Of a DNA stretch of 24,574 nt, positions 18,155 to 24,574 are shown piece by piece (positions within the stretch are counted from its first letter, which is position 1; every line of letters starts with the position of its first letter). Made by a program: the position numbers and the translations under genes. Source of the DNA: Candidatus Iainarchaeum sp. (GTDB lineage: Archaea; Iainarchaeota; Iainarchaeia; Iainarchaeales; JAAZKV01); assembly GCA_028691435.1 (NCBI GenBank), contig JAQUZG010000009.1, forward strand, positions 1 to 24,574, in the 5' to 3' direction. The notes beneath the pieces were generated by a model that had not been told where the DNA came from, did not search any database, and saw nothing but the letters and a program-made list of their open reading frames with translations.

Positions 18155-18158
18155 ATAT

Positions 18159-18175
18159 CTAATCATTTAGTTTTT
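18159..18175 (+). terminator. Short hairpin plus T5 after the small membrane-protein gene
   Basis: CTAA (18159-18162) and TTAG (18167-18170) flank TCAT and are followed by TTTTT (18171-18175), beginning 5 nt after the stop codon. The stem is only 4 bp, but position and T run fit archaeal termination. Confidence 0.35.
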
Positions 18176-18202
18176 ATTGTTGGCTAATCACTAAGGTAAC
18201 AT

Positions 18203-18210
18203 TTTTATAA
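18203..18210 (+). promoter_or_regulatory. TATA box for the structured RNA
   Basis: TTTTATAA is preceded by a purine-rich A-A-G-G-T-A-A-C stretch that could serve as a BRE. Its centre (about 18206) plus the usual 26-nt archaeal spacing predicts a transcript start near 18232, which is the first base of the outer helix of the folded element downstream. The agreement supports both calls, though TATA-like octamers are frequent in this DNA. Confidence 0.45.
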
Positions 18211-18231
18211 TTGTTGTATTCTATTATTTAT

Positions 18232-18332
18232 TAGTAGGTAAAGCCTATTAGTCAGTGTACTTTGAAGTGCACGAGTCATGTGCTGACATAAAACTCACTG
18301 GTTTTCTAACCGAGTGCTAATAGGTTCTACTA
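18232..18332 (+). ncRNA. Putative structured non-coding RNA, about 100 nt, family unknown
   Basis: The segment folds by eye into nested and adjacent helices. The outer stem is TAGTAG (18232-18237) with CTACTA (18327-18332). An internal loop leads to CCTATTAG (18244-18251) with CTAATAGG (18317-18324). Inside are a TCAG/CTGA helix (18252-18255 with 18283-18286), a hairpin TGTACT-TTGA-AGTGCA (18256-18271) and a hairpin CACTGGTT-TTCT-AACC(G)AGTG (18296-18316). G/C is about 40% by my count, against about 20% in the 77 nt just upstream. The hairpin at 18256 has a U·G wobble that would be an A·C mismatch on the other strand, favouring + strand transcription. It does not fit tRNA, C/D box or H/ACA box patterns. 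Its 3' end overlaps the stop codon of the convergent DUF3800 gene by 3 nt. A 3'-UTR structure or an element end is the alternative. Confidence 0.5.
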
Positions 18333-18944
18333 TTTCCAAATTTGAATTAGTTCTACTTTTGATTTTATATTGTCGATGTAATTGTTATTATTGTGTTCAA
18401 ATTTTTGAAAACAAGCATAAGCTATAAAATCAACAATTTGTAATCCATCAAATTTATGAGAATATGAATGACTAATAGTTATTTTTTCATTAAATCCAGT
18501 GGATTTTAAATTTCTAATAAAATACTCATCAAAATCTTTTCTTAAACTATTTTTTCTTTTTGATTTATCAACATAAATTTCTAACTCATTAATATTTTTT
18601 ACATTTAAATTTAAAGCTAGTTTTCCTGTAAGATAATTGTATAATTTATGGTGATTGTTAATCAAATAATTACTATAATTTTTTTCTTTAAGAATTATGA
18701 TCAATATTGAATTAAAATTAATTTCGTTTAGTTTTATTAAAAGATAATTAATAATTTCAGTTGAAGAATTTGATGCTTTTAATTCTACTGCTTTTGAAAG
18801 TTGTTTTTTAAATTTATTTCGTCGCATATTTTTAATTATTCTATTTATCAAATAATCATTATCAATTATTAATGCTGTTAAAATAAAATATTTTGACCCT
18901 TTTAATCCAAGATCTCCACTTTCATCAATATATATTTTAGTCAT
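18330..18944 (-). CDS. DUF3800 family protein, putative RNase H-fold nuclease
   Basis: A 204-aa protein with the DUF3800 hallmark I-Y-I-D-E-S-G-D at residues 4-11, then K-Y-F-I-L-T-A-L-I-I-D. Further matches are E-I-Y-V-D-K-S near 122-128 and the C-terminal G-L-Q-I-V-D-F-I-A-Y (167-176) that typifies the family. The family is predicted to have an RNase H-like fold; D7, E54, D126 and D172 are plausible metal-binding residues, so a nuclease role is an inference. DUF3800 genes are often accessory, found in phage, plasmid and defence-type contexts. It is the only minus-strand gene in the window and sits between giant genes 2 and 3. Its stop (TAG) lies inside the outer helix of the adjacent structured RNA. 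The length is somewhat short for the family but both conserved ends are present, so it appears intact. Confidence 0.8.
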   Translation of the reverse strand: MTKIYIDESGDLGLKGSKYFILTALIIDNDYLINRIIKNMRRNKFKKQLSKAVELKASNSSTEIINYLLIKLNEINFNSILIIILKEKNYSNYLINNHHKLYNYLTGKLALNLNVKNINELEIYVDKSKRKNSLRKDFDEYFIRNLKSTGFNEKITISHSYSHKFDGLQIVDFIAYACFQKFEHNNNNYIDNIKSKVELIQIWK

Positions 18945-18967
18945 TTAATCATGTCTGTTGATTACTG

Positions 18968-18975
18968 TTTTTAAA
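18968..18975 (-). promoter_or_regulatory. Candidate TATA box for the DUF3800 gene
   Basis: On the minus strand this reads TTTAAAAA, centred about 28 nt upstream of the ATG at 18944. Transcription would begin within a few bases of the start codon, giving a leaderless or near-leaderless mRNA, which is common in archaea and fits the absence of a clear Shine-Dalgarno here. Confidence 0.3.
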
Positions 18976-19042
18976 TTTTAACAAAGTTATCTGCTAGTAA
19001 TAAATCAAATTCCCCAAATAAATCCAACTTATTAGAAAAGTA

Positions 19043-19050
19043 TTTAAATA
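19043..19050 (+). promoter_or_regulatory. TATA box for giant gene 3
   Basis: TTTAAATA, preceded by the BRE-like A-G-A-A-A-A-G, is centred about 41 nt before ATG 19088. The predicted transcript start is near 19073, leaving a leader of about 15 nt that still contains the Shine-Dalgarno at 19078. The 143-nt gap to the divergent DUF3800 gene holds both promoters. Confidence 0.45.
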
Positions 19051-19077
19051 AAAAGTAACATTATTTATATATAACTA

Positions 19078-19082
19078 AGTGA
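19078..19082 (+). promoter_or_regulatory. Shine-Dalgarno AGTGA for giant gene 3
   Basis: AGTGA ends 5 nt before ATG 19088, with the same form and spacing as at the other genes. Confidence 0.55.
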
Positions 19083-19087
19083 ATTAA

Positions 19088-22000
19088 ATGGGAATTACTG
19101 ATAAATTAAAAGAAATTTATTTCTCTTTAGAAGACAAATGGTATCAAGTACTTGACAAAATCGACACTAAAATACCAATCTATAAAATCATTGAACCAAT
19201 TGACAATGTTGTCCCATCTTTTGCTTTATTTATTATATTCTTATTACTTTTTGTTTTAATTTTTGGATTAGTTGTGTCTGGAATATTTTTTACAGAACAA
19301 GCTTATTTAACTTTATCAATCCAAGACAATCTTGGAAAAAGTGTAGATGGAGCAAAAGTTACACTTGAAGGAATAAACCAAAATTATACTACTAATGCCT
19401 TTGGATTAACTGATAAAATACCTGTAACTCTTGGACAAAGTTATATTGTAAATGTATCAAAAGATGGAGTTAGTCAAAACCAAGAACTAGTAATAACTGA
19501 AAAAGAATCATCATTAAACATTAAATTAAATTTATCTTCTCCATTAACAATCAACATGATCTTTAAATCCTCATCAACAAATGCAATACTTAATAGTTAT
19601 GATGACTTACTAAATTTAACTTATAATTGTTCAAATTCAAATTCTGCACCTTCTTCTGATTCAACAAGAACAGGTCAAGCAACAGTAACACAACCATCAA
19701 GTTGCGGGGTGTTAAGAGTAACTGTTGCATCAACAAAATACCAAACAAAAACAATGATAATTTCAAACAAAACTGAAACAATTACATTAGATGAAAAAGT
19801 ATCTACTGATACAGGGTATGCAAAAGTAAGACTATATAATGAAGGCGTTTTAATTGCATCATCAATTAGAGTATCTGCATTCTTATCAAATAATATTTAT
19901 TCTGCACAAGACTACACTGATTCATATAATGGGGTAGCAGAATTAGAATTGCCTGTTGGAGATTATTATTTTGAAACATCAACAAGTAATGGTTATTCAT
20001 CAAAAAAATCAAGTGTTATTACAATAACAAAAAATGAAACAAAAATTGTTGATATAAATTTAGTTAGAGATGTTACTGGAAAAATAAAAGTTGAAGTAAG
20101 ATATAATGGATACTTATTAAACGGTGCAAGTGTAATACTAAAAAAAGGTAGTGAAACTTATGGCACAAAAACAACAGACACAAACGGAACAATAATTTAT
20201 GAATTAACTGAAGACGGAACATACTATGCAACAGCAACAAAAAGTGGATATTGTCAAGACATGAATTCAGGAAGAATTGGGGATACAATAAAATTAAATT
20301 TAGTTTATGGAACAAATTGTGGAAGCGAACTTAAAGCAAAAGTTTTAGATTCAGGAAAAGCTGTACCTTACGCAAAAGTAGTTTTATTTACAACAGATAC
20401 TGACGGAATAAAAACAAAAACATCATATTATGAAGTAGTAACTGACTACAATGGAGTAGCATCATTTGGAACAGTAGATTATTCAGAAACTGGCACAAAA
20501 TATTCAATTTTTGCATTTAAAGGTGCATACAATAGTTGGAGTAGTGAATTTGAATTCACTGCACAAAACAAACTTGATAATTTAAAAGTAATTAATTTAA
20601 CAATTCCAGTTGTGCAAGTAAAAGTAACAGTAAAAGACACTTATAAACAACCTGTTCAATATGCAACAGTAAAATTATATGAAAATTATGGTTATAATTT
20701 AATTTCACAAAAATTAGTTGAAAACAGTGATGGAACTGTATTATTTGATGTTAAATCTGGACAAACAATATTTGCTGTAGTATCTTATGATGAACAAAAT
20801 TACGAATCATTCATGTCTTTACCAGTTGAATTAACTGGAAATCAAAGTGTAACCATAGACACAGAACTAACAAAACCACAAACAAATGAACTAAAAGTAG
20901 AATATTTAGGTTTATACAAAGACGATTTACAAGCAATTTCAGTGCAAGCAAATCAAGAATACACTGCAATGTTTAAAATAATCGTGCCACAAACAAAAGA
21001 TTATGATTCACTTGGCTTCTTTTTAATGACTGGAGAAAACAATGTAACAAAAACTGAATATGACAAACTTTACATTAAAGAATTATTAGCTCCTGGACCA
21101 CACACTGAATTAAAAGGTGCACAATATAACCCACCAAAAGGATATCGTACTGATGAAGATTATTTGGGCCTAGAAGAAAGTAAATGGATTAAAGCAGAAT
21201 GGAATCAATATGATTTTGAGAAAGGACAAATAATGGTTGGAGTAAAAGTAAGAATAAAAGAAAACGCTAACCTTGGAGATACACTAAAATTAAATTATAG
21301 AGCTTATGGAATTGACGGTGGAAGATATGATAGAACACCTACTGATGACGTACTTGGAACTAGTGCTTATTCATCAGAAAAACAAGACCTTTATGCTGGA
21401 ACTGCTTTAGGTTTAATTACAGTTGGACAAGAAACACTTTGCGATACTTATGAAGAAAACGAATTTTGTTTATTCTCAACATACACTGATAGTGAAGGAA
21501 TAACTCAAACATTCACTGATGGTTTTGATGCTAAAACAAGTGCAAATTATAATCTTGAAATTGGAATAATTAACCAATCAGAAAAAAACTTTGAAGACGT
21601 TTCACTAAAATTTGATAACACTGAAGAAAATATACTATTAAAAAATTTAAGACTGATAAGAAGTGACTCAACAAAAACTGACTTGAATATTAATGCTTAC
21701 AAAACAAGTTGGATAAATAACGGTTACCTTTTAGCAAATGGAAAAATGACTGTAAAACCATTTAATATTACTCCTGATAAAACTGGTTCAGGCACAATTG
21801 AATTAAGTATAAGAGATGCTCACACAATTTTACTAAAGAAAAATATTAATTTAAATATAATTTCAAATAAAGAATTTGGCGTTGAATATTTCTTTGATGA
21901 TGAATACTCTAACACAGCGCCACAAATCGTGCCAGGAAAAACACAAGACTTAACTTTAAGATTAAAAAATAGTTTAACCGGTTTAGAAGTAGAAAATGCA

Positions 22001-24574
22001 AAAATTACATTAAAAGATAGATTTGGAAATGTGCTAACAAGTACAATGACTTCAACACTTGGAATTGGAACAATCACAATACCTGCTTCATTACCAAGTG
22101 AAAAATTATCAATAGTTCTTTCAAAAGAAGAATTCATGGAAAAGAAAATAGACTTAGCAATTAGTAAAGAAATAGTTGATGTTTCTCCATCAACATTAGA
22201 TTACACAATAGATATACAATCTACTTTTGAAGACTCACAAAAAATCAAAATAACAAACAAAACAGGCTTTGAATTAAGAATTAAAAATGTTGAATTAACA
22301 GGACACCTAAAAGGATTAATTGATGAAAGTCAAACTGATGGATGGTTATCATCTTTGAAAGGAACAAAAATTTTATCAAACAATTATGAAGAAGTTGATT
22401 TGAAAGTTTATATCTCAAACAATATTCCAAGTGCTGCTGATTTAGATGGAAAATTTATTATAACTTTAACTAATGGAACAAATGATTGGGTAAGAGAAAT
22501 TGATTCAAAAATTAGAGTTGGAGTTGGAAAAGATGTTGACACTCAAACATGTCTTGAAGTAACAGGGAATAACTGGACAGCAACAAGTGAAGGAGAAATA
22601 CTATATTATGATTTTACACTAACAAATAATTGTAGAGTTGATGGTACACCAGTTTTATTAAAAAATGTTTCAGCAGAACTACAAACTACTGGAAATGTAA
22701 TTGGAAGTCTATCTGTTGCAACATCACAAACATTTTCAAAAATTAGTAATGGTTATTCAAGAGTATTCATTAATGAAATTAGCCCAGACGCAACAATTTC
22801 TGGAAGAATAAGATTTGATCCATATGGTGGAGTGGCTGGAGTAAGTGAAGGAACAATCATATTTAAAGGAATAAATCAAACAGACTCAACAGACCAAGAA
22901 ATAACAACAGAATTACCTTACAAACTAAATATGCTTAATTTGAAAGACTGTTTAGTTATTGGAGCTGATTTAGTTACTGTAGAAAGCGAAGGAACTGGCT
23001 CACTTTCAATCATAAACAATTGTACATCAAACGCGACTATAAATGTTGAAGTTGATGATGTAACAATAAGTGAAAAAGACTTTTCTTTAACTGCTGGAGA
23101 AACAAAAGATTTGACAATTACACGAATGACTGATGATTTACCAGGAGCTTACAATTTAATTGTAAATGCTAGAGAAGGTTCATCAGCGATGACACCAATT
23201 GGAAATGTGACTATAATTTATGAATCAAATCCAAACTCATGCTTTAGTTTAACAAGATATGAATATGATGTATTTGACTCACCATTAAATGAATTTGATG
23301 GATATGATACCGGTTATGTAATTAATAGTTGTACACAAAGAACACTATCTGTTGGAGTTGAAGGAAAAAATGAATTTTCATGGACTTCAATATTAAGAAA
23401 TATGTTATTAAGTGGAGTAGCTGGATTTGCTGCTGGAAAAGGAGATTTAACAACATATGAAGGATTGAGGAGTAGATTACTTGGAAATTGGTTAAGTGGA
23501 ACTGGAGAAGAAGAAAAAGATGTTTCATTAGATAAATTAGTTAATAAAGAAACTGCAACTTTAGTTAAATTAGTTAGTTCTAAAGATAATGCTAATAAAA
23601 CTAAAATTAATAGTTATTCAGATGTAGTTACAAATAATAATTCTGTTGATGTCGAATATAATCAAAAATTAATTGATTTAAAAAGCGAATATACAAATAA
23701 AATTAATTTAATTTCACAAAATTTAGCAAATTCAATTAATTTAAAAAGAGAAAAGTTACTTTTGGATGTTTCTAAATTAACTACTTCAAAAGAAGTAATT
23801 AAATCAGAAATAACCGTTTTACAAACAGAAATTGAACAAGCAAGTTACCAAACAGTTGTTGATGCGTTTACAAAAGAAGCTGATAAATTAAAAGCTGAAG
23901 CTGAAAAGAAAGCTGGTGTGACTGATACTGGTGCTAGAAAATCAACTGAAAATAATAATACTAAAACTGTTGATGATAAAGCAGAAACATTGTTTACTGA
24001 TTTGGAAAAAAACCCTGATCAAACAAAAATTAATATTGAAAAATTTAAAACTTTTTTAAATGCTGTTAAATTGTATAATCCTAAAAATTTAGGTGAGGTA
24101 ACTTATGCTAATGAGATATATACTGTTCAGGGTGATAATTGGAAATTGGTTAATGGACTTTATATATTAATGGGTACCACTAAAAATAATTGTTATAATT
24201 CATCTGGGGAAGAAGTAGATTGTCCAAGTTCAGAGTCTACAGCACATTTCCTTCTTGCAACAAATGTCGCTGTTCCTGCTCAAGCTTCATCATCTAATTC
24301 AGGTTTACTTGGTGGAAATTTAGATATTGCTCAATTGTTAAAAGCTGGTATGGGTGGATTAATTGGTGGTAATGCACTAAGCGGTTCACTAATTGGTGGA
24401 GTTATAAGTATGTTTGATGGTAGTGGGAATAAAGAATATCCAGCTAGTCAAGAATCTTTTACAGTAGATTTAGTGAAATTTATTAGTGCAACTTTAACTA
24501 GTGAAGGTGGAGTAACTTTACAAGTAGCAGAAGCACCAACTTATGATTATGATAATTATTATCAAGCACTAGCA
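19088..24574 (+). CDS. Giant membrane-anchored surface protein 3 (3' end outside window)
   Basis: An open frame of 1829 codons runs without a stop to the right edge; the gene is incomplete here. The N-terminus (M-G-I-T-D-K-L-K-E-I-Y-F-S-L-E-D-K-W-Y) is cytoplasmic, with a transmembrane helix at about 45-68. Residues about 72-595 are carboxypeptidase-regulatory-like beta-sandwich repeats. The shared domain spans about 600-830 (G-F-F-L-M-T-G at 643, K-W at 699-700, R-T-P-T-D-D-V-L-G near 749). Further Ig-like domains follow to about 1150, then paired-Cys modules C1155/C1182, C1288/C1312 and C1385/C1415. Beyond lie a Gly/Ala-rich hydrophobic segment (about 1434-1452), a long charged helical region that looks coiled-coil (about 1520-1615), and a second Gly-rich hydrophobic segment (about 1738-1776, with G-G-L-I-G-G-N-A-L-S-G-S-L-I-G-G). 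Collinear with giants 1 and 2 for the first 1150 residues. Inferred role: surface stalk or contact protein with a membrane-active or oligomerising tail; no catalytic motif is recognised. Confidence 0.85.
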   Translation, partial: MGITDKLKEIYFSLEDKWYQVLDKIDTKIPIYKIIEPIDNVVPSFALFIIFLLLFVLIFGLVVSGIFFTEQAYLTLSIQDNLGKSVDGAKVTLEGINQNYTTNAFGLTDKIPVTLGQSYIVNVSKDGVSQNQELVITEKESSLNIKLNLSSPLTINMIFKSSSTNAILNSYDDLLNLTYNCSNSNSAPSSDSTRTGQATVTQPSSCGVLRVTVASTKYQTKTMIISNKTETITLDEKVSTDTGYAKVRLYNEGVLIASSIRVSAFLSNNIYSAQDYTDSYNGVAELELPVGDYYFETSTSNGYSSKKSSVITITKNETKIVDINLVRDVTGKIKVEVRYNGYLLNGASVILKKGSETYGTKTTDTNGTIIYELTEDGTYYATATKSGYCQDMNSGRIGDTIKLNLVYGTNCGSELKAKVLDSGKAVPYAKVVLFTTDTDGIKTKTSYYEVVTDYNGVASFGTVDYSETGTKYSIFAFKGAYNSWSSEFEFTAQNKLDNLKVINLTIPVVQVKVTVKDTYKQPVQYATVKLYENYGYNLISQKLVENSDGTVLFDVKSGQTIFAVVSYDEQNYESFMSLPVELTGNQSVTIDTELTKPQTNELKVEYLGLYKDDLQAISVQANQEYTAMFKIIVPQTKDYDSLGFFLMTGENNVTKTEYDKLYIKELLAPGPHTELKGAQYNPPKGYRTDEDYLGLEESKWIKAEWNQYDFEKGQIMVGVKVRIKENANLGDTLKLNYRAYGIDGGRYDRTPTDDVLGTSAYSSEKQDLYAGTALGLITVGQETLCDTYEENEFCLFSTYTDSEGITQTFTDGFDAKTSANYNLEIGIINQSEKNFEDVSLKFDNTEENILLKNLRLIRSDSTKTDLNINAYKTSWINNGYLLANGKMTVKPFNITPDKTGSGTIELSIRDAHTILLKKNINLNIISNKEFGVEYFFDDEYSNTAPQIVPGKTQDLTLRLKNSLTGLEVENAKITLKDRFGNVLTSTMTSTLGIGTITIPASLPSEKLSIVLSKEEFMEKKIDLAISKEIVDVSPSTLDYTIDIQSTFEDSQKIKITNKTGFELRIKNVELTGHLKGLIDESQTDGWLSSLKGTKILSNNYEEVDLKVYISNNIPSAADLDGKFIITLTNGTNDWVREIDSKIRVGVGKDVDTQTCLEVTGNNWTATSEGEILYYDFTLTNNCRVDGTPVLLKNVSAELQTTGNVIGSLSVATSQTFSKISNGYSRVFINEISPDATISGRIRFDPYGGVAGVSEGTIIFKGINQTDSTDQEITTELPYKLNMLNLKDCLVIGADLVTVESEGTGSLSIINNCTSNATINVEVDDVTISEKDFSLTAGETKDLTITRMTDDLPGAYNLIVNAREGSSAMTPIGNVTIIYESNPNSCFSLTRYEYDVFDSPLNEFDGYDTGYVINSCTQRTLSVGVEGKNEFSWTSILRNMLLSGVAGFAAGKGDLTTYEGLRSRLLGNWLSGTGEEEKDVSLDKLVNKETATLVKLVSSKDNANKTKINSYSDVVTNNNSVDVEYNQKLIDLKSEYTNKINLISQNLANSINLKREKLLLDVSKLTTSKEVIKSEITVLQTEIEQASYQTVVDAFTKEADKLKAEAEKKAGVTDTGARKSTENNNTKTVDDKAETLFTDLEKNPDQTKINIEKFKTFLNAVKLYNPKNLGEVTYANEIYTVQGDNWKLVNGLYILMGTTKNNCYNSSGEEVDCPSSESTAHFLLATNVAVPAQASSSNSGLLGGNLDIAQLLKAGMGGLIGGNALSGSLIGGVISMFDGSGNKEYPASQESFTVDLVKFISATLTSEGGVTLQVAEAPTYDYDNYYQALA

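Noticed and set aside
18232..18332. C/D box or H/ACA guide RNA
   Set aside because: There is no RUGAUGA C box, the single CTGA is part of a helix, and there is no ACA at the proper distance from a pseudouridylation-pocket hairpin.
18230..18338. tRNA reading of the structured element, because GGTTC and CCA occur near its 3' end
   Set aside because: The GGTTC is not in a T-arm (no 5-bp stem with a 7-nt TTCRANN loop), and an acceptor placed against the CCA has a mismatch. No D-arm or anticodon arm can be placed.
19064..19074. TTTATATATAA as the TATA box of giant gene 3
   Set aside because: It is the best-looking TATA sequence, but with normal spacing transcription would start inside the gene, downstream of the ATG and its Shine-Dalgarno. 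The box at 19043-19050 fits better.
18330..19087. Insertion sequence or transposon carrying DUF3800
   Set aside because: I found no terminal inverted repeats with target-site duplications flanking the gene and no transposase. The cassette may be accessory, but a mobile element is not shown.
345..24574. CRISPR array or long DNA tandem repeats
   Set aside because: The repeats seen are at protein-domain level and diverged in DNA sequence. No regularly spaced identical repeat was seen.
23387..24574. Toxin domain at the distal end of giant 3
   Set aside because: The tail is helical with Gly-rich hydrophobic segments, but no catalytic toxin motif is visible and the C-terminus is missing, so calling it a polymorphic toxin would be unsupported.

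Overview
The window is very AT-rich and looks archaeal, most likely from a small-genome DPANN-type archaeon (Woesearchaeota/Pacearchaeota-like). The signs are TATA-box-like elements upstream of genes, a repeated Shine-Dalgarno of the form (A/G)GTGA placed 4-6 nt before the ATG (complementary to the archaeal 16S tail), oligo-T tracts after genes, and no bacterial -35/-10 pattern. The lineage is an inference; there is no rRNA, tRNA or informational marker gene here to prove it.

About 21 of the 24.6 kb is taken up by three tandem, same-strand giant genes for cell-surface proteins: 345-8627 (about 2760 aa), 10398-17615 (about 2405 aa) and 19088 to the window edge (at least 1829 aa, incomplete). 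All three have a short charged cytoplasmic N-terminus with a shared E-D-K-(W/Y)-(Y/F) motif, one membrane anchor, and a long ectodomain of Ig-like / carboxypeptidase-regulatory-like beta-sandwich repeats. A shared unnamed domain follows at residues 600-830, then modules with paired cysteines starting near residue 1120-1155. The landmarks fall at almost the same residue number in all three, so they are paralogs with a common stalk. Their C-terminal parts differ: giant 1 and giant 3 carry glycine-rich hydrophobic helical segments (giant 3 also a coiled coil), while giant 2 has a Tyr/Gly/Gln-rich insert and a Cys-rich distal region.

Between giants 1 and 2 is a 514-aa membrane-anchored protein with a pilin-like N-terminus. 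After giant 2 comes a 15-bp palindrome and a small four-helix membrane protein, possibly SpoIIM/DUF95-like. Between that gene and giant 3 is a separate cassette: a putative structured RNA of about 100 nt (18232-18332) with a plausible promoter of its own, convergent with and slightly overlapping a minus-strand DUF3800 gene. The left edge holds the last 48 codons of a truncated membrane-protein gene.

The likely joint role of the giants and the pilin-like protein is a cell-surface or host-contact apparatus; this is inference from architecture. The most novel items are the collinear giant paralog family with its shared unrecognised domain, and the structured RNA / DUF3800 pair.
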